Program-made: the position numbers and the translations under genes
The notes under the pieces: generated by a model
Database searches by the model: none
What the model saw: the letters and a program-made list of their open reading frames with translations, nothing else
What the model was told of the DNA's origin: nothing
Shown: positions 21,696 to 32,878 of the stretch, piece by piece
Numbering within the stretch: the stretch's first letter is position 1
Layout of the letters: every line of letters starts with the position of its first letter
NCBI GenBank assembly: GCA_026686845.1
Contig: JAIVEN010000002.1
Span: 23,038,001 to 23,102,000 of the forward strand
Origin: Adenanthera pavonina
Lineage: Eukaryota; Streptophyta; Magnoliopsida; Fabales; Fabaceae
Direction of reading: 5' to 3'
Length of the DNA stretch: 64,000 bases

Positions 21696-24600
21696 TCAAT
21701 TCTTGATGAGCAACTTGTCAATGACCTTATCCAGATTCTGATAAGAAGAACCACCTGGTCGAGCAGCCTCCTCCGCCATCCTCTTCCACTCCAAAGCCTT
21801 CTCCTTCATCTCCTTTCCCTTCTCCGATCCCTTCATCACCTCCACCACCATCCTCCTCACCTCCTCCCTCTCCACAACCGGCCCGACCTCCACCCCTATC
21901 CCCCACTCCACACACGCTAACCGACAATTCGTTTTCTGCTCCGAGAAAAATGGCCAGCACACCACCGGCTTCCCGGCGCACACGCTCTCCGTTACTGAGT
22001 TCCAACCGCAGTGCGTTAGAAACCCTCCAACCGCTGGGTGGTTCAGCACCTGCTCTTGTGAACACCAACTCACTATGAGCCCTCTTCCTTCAGTTTCAAC
22101 CCTAAATTCCGTTGATTGAACCACTGAACCACCGTTCACGAGGTCGGGTCGTATCACCCACAGGAAACTGCACTTGCTGGCTGCAAGTCCCCACGCAAAC
22201 TCCGCAAATTGATCGGAGGTCATGGTGGTGATGCTGCCATAGCTGACGTAGAGGACAGAGTTGGGTTCCTGAGAATCGAGCCATTGGAGACAGTGGGTGT
22301 CTTCCTTCCAGAGGTTGGAGCCGATGGACAAGAGCTTGTCGTCGTGAGGGGTTTGATTGAGGATGTGATGGAGAGGGCCGATGGTGTAGATGGGAGGAGA
22401 GAAGAAGGAGGAGAGATAGTTGAGTGAGTTTTTCTCAAATTCTTCGAAGGTGTTGAGGATGATCATGGAGGCTTTTTGAGCTCCTTCGATCTCTCCGAGG
22501 TGGAAGTTGAGCATGATGTCATCTGGGTCCGTGGTTCTTATGAAAGTTGGGATATCCCTTAATCTGAGGTTGTTAATTCCTGGGATCCAGTCCACTTTGG
22601 TTTCCAAGAATCCATTTGTTAGATAACTCTCATCTGCATTTAATTGCAAACACTGAATTACCACTGGATTACTACTAATTAATGAATACTTCCTCTGATT
22701 CATAATAGAAGACTCTTTTAACCAAATCACGCGGATTAAGAATTGAAATTAAAATTAATTAACTACCTCGATTTCTCCGAAAATCCTAATATTTTTTCAA
22801 AACTACGCTTATTTAATCTCTTTCTCTTTGGATACATTAAATAGGGATATTTTTTATAAATGTATAATAAATACTATCTCGTATTATAAAGAGTCTTATA
22901 TTTAGGATCAGGACAAAAGATTCTATATATAGAACCGGAGGGAGTAGTTTATTACATGTATGCTCCTCCGGCGGTACTTATTGTGATGATTTTTTAATAT
23001 AAAAACTATAATTTTAGAATTTTTCATATAAATCAAGAAAATTTAATGACATATTATTCAAAAAATTTTAATTTAAATACTTTTTTTGATGATTTATTTG
23101 ATATTAATGAAAGATTTCATTTCATTAATTGGAGGAAGTATTCAGTTGATATTAGTTAAAGTTTTGAAATGTGTAAAATATTTGAACAAATTTATATTGT
23201 GACTAAATGAGTATTAAATGAGAGATATTTAGAGAAAAAATAAAATTTATACTTTCGATAATATTCAAAGTAAGGATAAGAAAAACTTTCTAAAATGGTT
23301 CTTATAATCAGTGAATGCAGATGTGCTTGCGTTTGACGCATTTTGTTCGGCCAAAATAAAAAAGAAACATGTTGGATTCGAACACTGCAAGCATCATACA
23401 GAAGTCAAATTATAAAAAACAATCGTGAAAAACACGATGAAATAATTGTACGAGTAGAGGTACAATCTCTCTCCTCCCAATCATCGAGGAGAGAGATGAA
23501 TTGCATGTACTCTTTCTTATTTTTTTAATAGTATCTTTTAATCACCAGGAGGTTTGGTCCTCATGGTGGAGCTTTAAAAGGCTTACCTTTGATGTCTTGT
23601 GTTTAAATGCTGTTACAAGGAGGAAGAGAAAAGCACAATTCGATTTAAGGAATAAAAATAAAATTATATAAATTGAAAATAATAATATATTTATTTAGAA
23701 TATAAAATAATTTTTTAAAATTTTTTATCTAATATTAATAATTTTTACATTATATAATTAATACAAATTAATTATACTATTATTTTTTAAAAATTATTAT
23801 TTTAATTAAAAATATTTTTTTAAAAAATTATTAAATACATCAAACAAACCTTTTATATTTCTTATATCTTAAAATATGAAAATTCTATCAATTATTCTTT
23901 ATATTAAGGAACAGATGGAGTATCTTATAATACTCTCATATATTAAAAAATTTTGTTAAAAGTGATTAATATTATTTAAATTGTGTAAATTTTCATCTCA
24001 TATATTAAAAAAATTTGTTAAAAGTAATTAATCTTTTTTAAATTGTGTAAAATTTCATCTCATATATTAAAAAATTTAGTTAAAAGTAATAGTTTCATTT
24101 AAATTAAATAAAATTTCAATTATTTTTCAAAATAACCCTATTCAATAATGTTCATTAATAATATTATTTTTCTCCATAAAAGAATGACATTTGATACTAC
24201 TTCGGATATCAAATATAAAAAAATTTATAAAGAGTTATTTTAGTCCAAATTATAAAAAAAATGTGGATGTTTGGTGAATTAAATAGTTTTTTACCTTTAA
24301 TGCCCCTCATTAAATTAGAGAGTCAATAAAAATTTGATATTAATTGAGAAAAATTTATGATTTATAAGGATCATTAATTGCGGATAATTCTGAAAAAAAA
24401 AAACTTTATTACAAATTCAATTAATTTAATTAACTTTAATTATTTTTATTGGTATGTTTAAGGTACGTAGTTATTCTTTCTTATATTTAAGACTGAATGC
24501 TAGTTATCTACATTATTGGCAATTATTAACTACCAAGCAAAGATTATTTTAGTTAAAAAAGACCCTTATAATAACCACTAGACTAGAGGAGTGAGATAAG

Positions 24601-25175
24601 TAGTCATACCTCATGCAACTAGTGTTAGAAAGCCAAAAAGAACAAGAAAATGGAGTACCTTTGAGCGGAACGAGGCCATGATCAACCAGATAGCGAAACT
24701 GGGTATACCCTACTAACCCACAAGCACTTGCAGTAAAAAACGCGACACTAGTAATTCCCAAAACATTGGCAGCTTTCACAGCAAAGGACATGACCAAATC
24801 TGTAACAACACAGGTAACCGGAGGAACATGGCCGGCGGAAGCAGATTGTTGAAGCCGACCGAGAAGTTTGAGAAAGGGGTCGAAGCACGTGGTACTGGTG
24901 GAGTAGCAGAGTGTGGGGAGGTGCTGCGTAACGTCGGCGTCGGAGGGGGGAAGGCCGTCGGGGATAGTGTCGAAGCGGAAGTCCGGGAGGCCGTCGAGGG
25001 CGTGGGGACCTCTGCTTCGGAGCAAGCGATTGTGGTTGAACTCGGAGTTGACGAAGGTGATATGGAAGCCTCTGGAATGAAGAATCTTGGCAAAGTTAAT
25101 CATGGGGCAGACGTGCCCTTGAGCTGGGTATGGAACTACCACAGCATGAGGTTTTGATTCAGACGTCGAACTCAT
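21696..25175 (-). CDS. UGT85A-type UDP-glycosyltransferase, gene 1
   Basis: Exon 1 is 25175-24659 and exon 2 is 22633-21696 (stop at 21698-21696). The 2.0-kb intron has an AAAG|GTAC donor and a TGCAG|AT acceptor, and it splits the Asp codon in PLKDESYLTNG, the classic UGT85A position. The spliced product is 484 residues, the normal length, with no disruption. His21 (PAQGH) and Asp126 (VVTDL) form the expected catalytic dyad. The 44-residue PSPG box runs from Trp362 to Gln405 with HCGWNS at 380-385; a terminal Gln usually indicates UDP-glucose as donor. Family members are soluble cytosolic enzymes that glucosylate small alcohols such as 7-deoxyloganetin and cyanohydrins; the acceptor here cannot be read from sequence. 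Cys23 replaces the Asn usual after PAQGHV. A Stowaway MITE lies in the intron and another between the putative TATA box and the ATG, so expression may be altered. Confidence 0.95.
22689..22944. mobile_element. Stowaway-like MITE in the UGT gene 1 intron
   Basis: It has ends CTTCCTCTGATTC and the inverse of GAACCGGAGGGAG, is 256 bp long, and is flanked by TA at 22687-22688 and 22945-22946. The intron of gene 2 has the empty site, a single TA at 52589-52590. It lies only 56 bp upstream of exon 2. Confidence 0.92.
22945..24658. other. UGT gene 1 intron, remaining part
   Basis: AT-rich intron sequence, largely alignable with the gene 2 intron (52536-54546). It includes decayed Stowaway-like stretches (around 23880-24070) with tandem CTCATATATTAAAAAATTTGTTAAAAGT units. 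No coding or RNA feature is seen. Confidence 0.6.
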
Positions 25176-25238
25176 CTCTCTCTTGTGTGCGTGTTAGAAT
25201 CTCTTCTTCTATGAAGATGTGGTACGGGGTTCTTGCTA

Positions 25239-25489
25239 CTCCCTCCGGTATTATACAGGATCTTTTATTATGTTTATAAATATAAAATTTTTTATAATAT
25301 ATAAAATAGTATTTATTATATATTTTTAAAAAATATTTTTATTTAATATATTTTAAAAAAATTAAATAAAAATAATTTTAAAAAAATATTAAAATTTTTA
25401 AATACATCAAGATACTTAATTAATTTTAATTTTAATTTTTAATTAACGTGATTCATTTAAAAAAATTTTATATTAAAAATAAAAGTGAG
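25239..25489. mobile_element. Stowaway-like MITE in the UGT gene 1 promoter/5' leader
   Basis: Ends CTCCCTCCGGTATTATA and a decayed inverse ending GTGAG, 251 bp, between TA at 25237-25238 and 25490-25491. Copy 2 has the uninterrupted sequence TTACTATTATTTATATG near 55124-55140. The insertion begins 63 bp upstream of the start codon. Confidence 0.88.
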
Positions 25490-25492
25490 TAT

Positions 25493-25500
25493 TATTTATA
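25493..25500 (-). promoter_or_regulatory. Putative TATA box of UGT gene 1, displaced by a MITE
   Basis: TATAAATA on the minus strand. The same motif at 55131-55138 in copy 2 lies 68 bp from that start codon. Here the distance is about 318 bp because of the MITE at 25239-25489. Initiation from this box would now fall inside the MITE. Confidence 0.5.
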
Positions 25501-25533
25501 TGACGCTGCAATGAATCATATAGCAAGAAGGAT

Positions 25534-25762
25534 CTAGCCATCTAGGTGCCCAACGCCAACCTATCAGTATCACGGTTAGGAGAGTTAAGTGACCATAAAT
25601 TATTATAAAAAGGCACTCGCGTGTCTGTACTTCTAATACCTCCACCCTCCCTTCGCACCCCAATACATAAATAAACAGTACAGACATATGTATACCAAAA
25701 AAACAGCACCGGCATATATACCCGCACATTATTATTAGTTGATCTTAACTCTGTTTTTATCT
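25534..25762. other. Promoter segment present only upstream of UGT gene 1
   Basis: About 229 bp lies between ATCT repeats. Copy 2 has a single GGATCTATCG at the position (about 55170), so either copy 2 lost it between short direct repeats or copy 1 gained it. It contains no ORF with a recognisable domain. Confidence 0.65.
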
Positions 25763-27849
25763 ATCGTTTTTAAGGAAACTTTTTATTTTTATTTATTTAT
25801 TATTTTTAAATTTTAAGACAACATTAATTATTATTTTTTTAATTATATTTTTATCTATTATTTTAAAAATAAAAAATGACATGAATTATTTTTTTCTTAG
25901 ACATGTTAGGAAATTTAAAATAAATTCTGATATATTAATTGTATTTTTTAATCTGCGTGTTAAAACTTTAAACGTCATATAAAAAAATGGAGAGAGTATA
26001 ATTATTAGTTTATCTACTAAAGATCAATATTAACCATTTTTAATAAACTATTATTATTGCATGATATTTGAAAACCATGAAAAAAGTATCAAAACTTCTC
26101 ATTTTACTCTTATTAAATGCTCTATTATATTTATAAGGACTATGGAGTTGTGCACAACTTTTCATTGGCATAGCATTTTTATTAGGGATAAAAAGGAATT
26201 AATGAGGAATAAAATTGGAAAAATTACATTTAATACCCTATAATATGGACTAAAAATTTATTATATAAAATATCTTATAATATAAGTTGAATGAAGTAAA
26301 TATTAATAAAAGTGAGTACTTATAGGTGTATATATGGTCACCGTCCATTCCATGACCAGAGAAATAAATTTGGTTGGACCATCACCCTGTGTGTGGATGT
26401 TAATTTCTTATCTCTCCCAGCCACGCTTCCATATTTTTATAATTATAGGGAGAAAACTTTTATATTTTTTTGTGTTATTTTTCTATTAAAATTTGATATG
26501 TAGATTTTTTAATTTTTTTTAAAGTTTAAGAACTTAATATTATTAGTATATATTGTTAATGATTATATCTATTAATTATTTATTAAAAATCTGCATCTTT
26601 ACTTTGAGAACAATATAAAAATCATATAAGTTTTTTCCAGAAATTATAACAGGTATCTGCCTTCCAATCATAACTCACCGTCTCCAAATGAGGTGGGGTC
26701 TATCCGTCTCTGTCAAGTGTAAAACTCTTAGGTATACCTCATTTTCAACTCATCCTTGTCCTACTATTCAAAATGAGGTGGTTAATTGACACTTTGTCCA
26801 CTTCGATTTGCCTGTTTTATTTGGGTTCCTTTTCGTTAGACTCGTTGTATTGGACTATTGGTGGTTCGTTAATGATTTATCGTTTAAAAAACATTCAAAC
26901 ACACAATCCAATGAAGTTCATTTGCATGCGAGTGTTCCTTTTACCTTTTTACAACAAATATGAATATCCATTCTTTCATGTCGAAGCTTTATAGGTGGTA
27001 GGAAAAATGAGAGCTACTTTTGTTTAATTTTCCAACCTCAAATTATTACAAAATAGTAGAAGAAAAAAAGAGTATTGAATTAGCAGTGAAGAGACCAAAT
27101 AAATAGACTATTTCCAGGTGAACAAGCACATAAAATATATGCTTCTTGTCCTATATGTACTATTCATTCCACAATAAAGAATATAATCATATTTATAAAT
27201 TAATTTTCAGTTCAGTTTAAAGTTTAATATGGAAGATCAGAATTTAAATTGCTAAGGCATTCCAAGAATTTGCAACTTTATGAATTAGTGTAAGTTTAGG
27301 AGTTGCTAAAAATAGAACAAGTTAGTATAAAATTAGAAAGATGAATGTAAAATTCTTGAAGTGAGAAGTTAAGTTTTTTAGTTCATTATTCATTATAAAA
27401 TATGGGAAAGTTAGTGTTAAAATTAAAAAAGTCAGTGTAAAATTCAGAAAGATGAATCTAAAATTTTTGGAATTTAGATGTAAACTCCTATGGCGGTGAT
27501 GGTGGCTCCAACATCGCTAAGTGTATCTAAAAGGGTGGGCTTTAGGACCATTTGCATTTAACCCAATTAGGCAATCTCAAAAGAAACTTAAACAATGATT
27601 TAAGATGCATGGATGCCTCTTGGGGTTGTGGGGTTATCTAGTCTTCTATTGGTTCTATGGGTAGGTCTTTTGAAGTTTAAGGGGAAGCCCTCTAGGCTTT
27701 GCTGTGATTTTGGGTTGCTGCTCTAATGGTAAGTTGGCAAAGCATATATTGGAGTTTTGGCTCTTTTGAAGAGAGTTAAAATGACTACAACTTTAGAGAA
27801 TGTTCTTTTGTTGGAGGTGGACCTTAGTTGGATGCATCTTGTTGGCAAC
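25763..27849. other. Upstream flank of UGT gene 1, no gene supported
   Basis: It is near-collinear with 55170-57330. It is AT-rich, with several decayed Stowaway-like pieces. An ATG frame at 26773-26994 is present in copy 2 with a different end, but its changes do not look coding (see rejected items). Confidence 0.55.
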
Positions 27850-27852
27850 TTA

Positions 27853-28504
27853 CCCCCTCTTTGGTAGAGGGTATTGAGAGGTAAGGGGAAGGAAGTTGCT
27901 CCCCTCCCTTCCACTATTCATATTCATAACTAAACAGGGGGACTCCCCCTGTTTGGTTATACAATTTAAGGGAGCACCCCTCCCCCTTAAAGTGATCCCC
28001 TCGAAGTCGGGGGACACAAAATTTTTTTTTGTTCTTTTTAATTTTTTTTGTTATAAATAAAAAATATTTTTTTAAAATAAAAAAATTATTAAAAAACATT
28101 AAAATATAAAATTATTTATCTAAAGGTTCCTAATATTACATCCAAGTCTCATATCTTAAAAAGTGGATATAAAAAATTTCAGTATTGAGTATAAAATTAT
28201 GAGTATCAGTATAAAATATTAAAGCATAATTTTACACTCAACTTTGAAGTTTTTTATACTCATCAAAATGTTAGAAAATTTTTTTAATTTCAAAAGTAAA
28301 ATGATCAAATTATTATTAACTTCCCTCTCCTCCCCACCCATCTTGAACAAAACAATAAGTTATTAAAATTCCTCCCCTCACCTCAATTCCCTTCCCTTCT
28401 TTCCCTTTCCCTTCCCTTCATATCTCATCTCTCCTTCCCTCCCCTCCTCTCCATTAAAATTCCTCCCCTCCCATTCCCTTCCATCCCTCCTACCAAACAC
28501 ACCC
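27853..28504. mobile_element. Tourist/Harbinger-like MITE, 652 bp
   Basis: The ends CCCCCTCTTTGGTAGAGGG and the inverse of CCCTCCTACCAAACACACCC form an imperfect terminal inverted repeat of the GGTGTGTTTGGTAGGAGGG type. They are flanked by TTA at 27850-27852 and 28505-28507, the PIF/Harbinger target. An internal palindrome around 27940-27990 suggests further nesting. Copy 2 lacks the element and about 60 bp of flanking sequence, so the clean empty site is not preserved. Confidence 0.65.
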
Positions 28505-28546
28505 TTAGCTTCTATTGGAAGAGCTAAGGAGTTTCTAAAGGGATTG

Positions 28547-28668
28547 TGTCACACCCCATAATTTAATAAAGAGAAGCTAGCTATTTAATATGACTCTAGA
28601 AAGCACTACATTTTAACCCTTCAGAATTAAATATTTATGTCAAGCAAAATATTTGACATGTGAACATG
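28547..28668 (+). other. Possible LTR start (TGTCACACCCC) at the duplication edge
   Basis: TGTCACACCCCATAATTTAAT begins here and at about 57349 in copy 2. This is a common opening of plant Ty3/gypsy LTRs. The two copies diverge at 28668/57461, about 120 bp in. I could not find the matching LTR end. Confidence 0.35.
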
Positions 28669-29929
28669 ATGATCCACCTTCCTTCTTCCTTTTTTTGAAA
28701 AATCGATGGTGGATTTTGGTGTTGATTGTTGGGATTTCATTTGGGATGAAATTTCACTAATTAAATTATGTGTAAATACTTCAATGATGTGTTATTAGAT
28801 ATATTTAAGCTTTGGGTCATGGATTTTAGGTGTTCCTATGGTTGTTTTCTCAAACCCTAGCCTTTGATTTTGAGGTTCTTGGTGAGGCACAAATTTAGAG
28901 AGGTTTAGGTTGATTGTCGGTGTTTATTGGGATGTTTTGTGGTATGGTTTGGCATTGGAATTTCGATATCATTGAATTTAGGCTTGGGATACCGAGTTAA
29001 TCTATACCAGAGGTTATAATCATGACTTGATAAGTGTATTTGATTATTGTATAGGATGTATGCATGCTTGGTGAATGTATCTATGCTTCAAGAAGTTGTT
29101 TGGACATTGCAAATCCAATGGTAAGTGGTTAAAATAATAGGATGGTGCAATTGGGCTTTATAGGCACTAAGTGGTTTTGGGTAGATTTTAACGGTTTCAT
29201 TGGAGTGTGTTGAATGTTTGGACTTTGTTTTGATGTAGATTATCGCCTAATTGACTTGGATTTCATGCTTCTTGTGTGGTAGTTGGTGATCATTTGACCT
29301 ACAAGGGTGTTGAGAGAGTGTGAGGTGACTTGAGATAACTGGGAAGTAATTTTATTCATTTTATATATTTGAACATTTTCATATCATGATATGCTATTTA
29401 TATCACAATAGGAAATCATAAGTTTTCTCGAAACCTTTTTTTTTAAAGTGTAATAAAGAAGTAAAAATATTTTATTTCGTATCCATACGTATATATGTTT
29501 ATATGAATGGAAATACACGGGTTTAATCCTTGAATATTATATTCTTAGTGTTAGTGTGTGTAGCATTGATGATAGTGATAGTGTTTATGGTTAGAAAAGG
29601 TAGAGAGTGACTTGTAGACGTTAGAATCACGCCAATTAGAGATTTGGTTAGAGAGAAATGCACGTCAAAAATTCATCCTAAAAATTCCCAAGCCATGGTG
29701 CCATGCATTCATATCTTCTTCATCTTGTTCAGAAGCCTCTCTTGTCGCGGTGCCATCTTCTGAGCCGCAACAATGTCTTTATTTGTTGTCTTTCCTATGT
29801 TTCAGTATCGTGTTGGTGTTATTTTGTCTTAAATCCTAGGTGAGCTTTGTAATCTTGGAGGATGTTACATGAAGTCCATGCCCCCTCGAAATTTAGCCTC
29901 TGTCATTTTATGCCAGTTAACCAGTGGAT
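28669..29929. other. Unannotated sequence, possibly LTR-derived
   Basis: Moderately AT-rich with no long ORF. The style of the + strand (polyadenylation-like and TTGGTG-rich stretches, and GCGGTGCCATC at about 29750) resembles retrotransposon LTR DNA, but I have no terminus to support this. Confidence 0.3.
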
Positions 29930-30300
29930 TCGACACTTATCCTCAGCACGCCAAAAATAGTTTTTCTTGGTGCCTAATAGTTGGCAGTTCTGGAGAAAAA
30001 ACGCCAACAAAAATTAGGTGAAGACTTTTGTTTGCAGTTTTAGAAATAACTGCCAACAAAAGTTAACATTTTCTTGACGGTTATTTTATAACCGCCAAAA
30101 AAAGTCTTACATCACTTTTGTTGGCCGTTATTTCTATAACCGCCAACAAAAGTTCAACTTTTTCTTGACAGTTATAAAAATAACCACCAACGAAAATTTA
30201 TCCTCACTTTTATTGTTGGTTGTTTATATAACTGCCAAAACTTTTTCTTAGTGATTATAGAAATAACCGCCAACAAAAATCTTAGCAATTTATTTTAAAA
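29930..30300. repeat. Clustered short inverted repeats (ATAACCGCCAACAAAAG type)
   Basis: About five diverged copies in alternating orientation of TTTTGTTGGCGGTTATTT and its inverse are spaced 50-60 bp apart. This is the pattern of a CACTA-type subterminal region in other plant elements. Clear terminal repeats and target duplications were not found. Confidence 0.6.
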
Positions 30301-31200
30301 AAAGCACAAGGTATGGATCAATAAGTATAGTCGTTGATAAAAATAAATCCAACGGTTCAGGTTAATACACTCTTACTTTTGATTTCTCTTGATCGAAGCT
30401 AAAATGAACATGATGGATATTTTTAGTGTGTGGAGATTTTCTTTTGATGAGGTAACAATTCAGAAAGAATCTCTGCTCGAAAAAGGCCTAAAGAGAATTC
30501 TAATTTGGCCAGCATGTGCCCTTCAATTCGCAGCCTTTACTCTGTTCCTTTTCTCATCAACTGTGAGCAAATGAGAAGACATCCTCCTTGTTTGCTTCAT
30601 CGATGCCCGTCTTGTGGCATATAATGGCACTATGAATAGTCCATTTCCATCTCCTTGTACCTGTTCTCAAATATTTTCATATCCAAATACAATATGCGTG
30701 GATCCCATATATATATATAGACACACACACACACACAAAGTGTATACTCAATCAATGTTTTGTGACAAACTAAAATACTTTATCGTATATTGAGGGGATG
30801 TGCATTGGAATATTCTTAAAACCTAATGGGGGCGAATCATAATTTTTTGGAGCAATAGTATTATATATATTTATATATATACATAGGTAACCAAAATCTC
30901 TTTGGGGACGATTGCACCTAAACTAATACACCTCGGTGCATCCCTGAAAGCATCTGTTTAGCATAGGTCCTACAAGAAAGACACTTACACAATACTCATC
31001 CAACCATCACCCACTCACATGTACCCACTGAAACAGAATTGCCCCAACCATCATCTTGTCCACTATCCACAGTCACCATGAACAGGAATCAAACAAAGAA
31101 TCGATCAGCAAAAAAATGAGATACTCATAAAAAGAAAAGGTTTAAGGCTGATCTCACGAAAGGGAGAGGTTTGCAAGTTTACAATTATTTTATTAAGTGT
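30301..31200. other. Unannotated sequence with a dinucleotide repeat
   Basis: A (TA)n(CA)n microsatellite lies at about 30704-30738 and a TA-rich repeat at about 30860-30885. A 61-codon frame at 30389-30574 has no known motif. Nothing else is supported. Confidence 0.45.
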
Positions 31201-31744
31201 CAAGATTTTTCATATTAAATTCTCCCTCTCTTTCCAAGGATTCATATTCGATATATTCGATCTAACCTTATGCATGCTGAAAATAGCTAATAGATGCACA
31301 CCATGGTAACCAAGAGCACATGACATAGCTCAAATCCTATCCTATTCCACTACTACAAGCTCAGCACTTTTCAACCATGCACAATTGTTCATGTTCAAAC
31401 ATTGATCATTCATTAAATTGCTCAAAATCAGCCTACAAAACTTAGCTATCACCAGTGCTTGCAGAAATAGGACTTCAAATGAGGATTGATTTTAGTTACT
31501 TCCCTTTTGATATGCCATCTCCACCTCAGTATTTCTTTACTCTTTGTCATGAACTTGTTTCCTTTTTGTTCAAAATGGCCCCCTGGCTGCACTTTCCTTA
31601 CCTACACTAAAACCAAGAACAAACATAATACTTATTACACAAAACACATAACTAACACAACAACAAGAAGATAAAAGTTAAAGAACTTGGGTTGCCTCCC
31701 AAGAAGCGCTAGTTTTATAGTCGCCAGCCCGACTCTTCACCGCA

Positions 31745-32830
31745 CTAGCTATGCTCCGACAAATGAAGGGTGGAGGTTTGACGATCCACCTCTCCGCCCC
31801 AATAATGCTTTAGTCTCTGTCCATTGACCTTGAACTTCTCACCATCCTTTCCTTCCAATTCCACAGCTCCATAAGAAAAAGTTTGAACCACCGTGAATGG
31901 TCCAGACCACCTAGATTTGAGCTTGCCTGGAAACAATTTAAGCCTTGAGTTGTACAAGAGCACATTTTGGCTTGGCACAAATGCCTTGAGCAGAATTCTC
32001 TGATCATGCAGCTTCTTTGTTCTCGCTTTATACAGCCTTGAGCTTTCATAAGCATTGAGACAGAATTCTTCAAGTTCATTCAATTGCAGTAATCTTCTTT
32101 CACCAACCGCCTTCAGATCAAAATTGAGCTTTTTTATGGCCCAATAAGCGCTATGCTCTAACTCTATAGGCAAGTGACAAGCTTTGCCAAAGACAAGTCG
32201 GTATGGTGACATCCTAATGGGAGTTGTATCGGCTATGCGATATGCCCATAATGCATCATCAAGTTTAATTGCCTAATCCCTTCTCGTTACACCCACAGTC
32301 TTCTCGAGAATGGTCTTGATCTCTTGATTCGAAATTTCAACTTGCCCATTAGACTGAGGATGGTATGCAAGGGCCACCTTGTGCTTCACACCATATTTTC
32401 TCAAGAGTGTTCGAAATTGGTTGTTACAGAAATGAGTACCACCATCATTGATAATGGCTCGTGGAGTCCCAAATCTGGTGAAGATGTGCTTCTTCAAGAA
32501 CTTAATCACCGTCTTAGTGTCATTGACCACACAAGCAGTGGCTTCCATCCATTTGGAGACATAATCCACTACCACGAGAATATATTGATTATTGAAGGAT
32601 TTGGGAAGTGGTCCCATAAAGTCTATCCCCCAAACATCAAATAACTCCACTTCAAGGATGTTGGTGAGTGGCATTTCATTTCTCCTAGAGATGTTTCCAA
32701 CTCTTTGACATCTATCGCATTTAAGCACAAACTCATACGAGTCTTTGAATAGAGTTGGCCAGAAGAAACCTCATTGAAGCACTTTGGCTGCTATTTTCTC
32801 CCCTTCGAAATGACCTCCATATTTAGAATC
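31745..32830 (-). pseudogene. Gypsy integrase with zinc-binding domain, broken
   Basis: The N-terminal zinc-binding motif is partly visible (FEGEKIAAKVLQ near 32790, CDRCQRVG at about 32720). The catalytic core shows Asp in WGIDFMGP, Asp in IINDGGTHF and Glu in NGQVEISNQEI, the D,D-35-E triad. The C-terminal part (RWSGPFTV…VNGQRLKHYW) ends at 31745. A stop after GVTRRD (TAG where TGG is usual) at about 32274 splits it, and a further stop lies in the zinc-binding part. Integrase would insert retrotransposon cDNA; this copy cannot make a full-length enzyme. Confidence 0.85.
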
Positions 32831-32878
32831 ATGGTAGCCATGAAGTATTGCTTGTTGTTCACTCTCTGGAACACACCG

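Larger units (their letters stand above)
21009..28668. other. Segmental duplication copy 1, right part (matches about 50195-57461)
   Basis: It is collinear with copy 2 through the UGT gene, its promoter and about 3.4 kb upstream. The match starts in a MITE-derived terminal repeat (21009-21085), skips about 0.7 kb that exists only in copy 2 (about 50240-50965), and ends near 28668, where the two copies diverge sharply. Compared with copy 2 it has extra Stowaway MITEs (22689, 25239), a Tourist-like MITE (27853) and a 229-bp promoter segment (25534-25762). Confidence 0.8.

Noticed and set aside
21727..25157. Long frames antisense to or out of frame with UGT exons (also 51629-55045)
   Set aside because: Shadows of the GC-richer UGT exons. 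The true frames carry the PSPG box and catalytic residues.
26773..26994. ATG frame shared by both duplication copies (also 56296-56550), hydrophobic 73/84-residue product
   Set aside because: Most differences between the copies change the amino acid, the stop position differs, no domain is recognised, and no promoter or splice context is seen. It is kept only because the DNA is duplicated.
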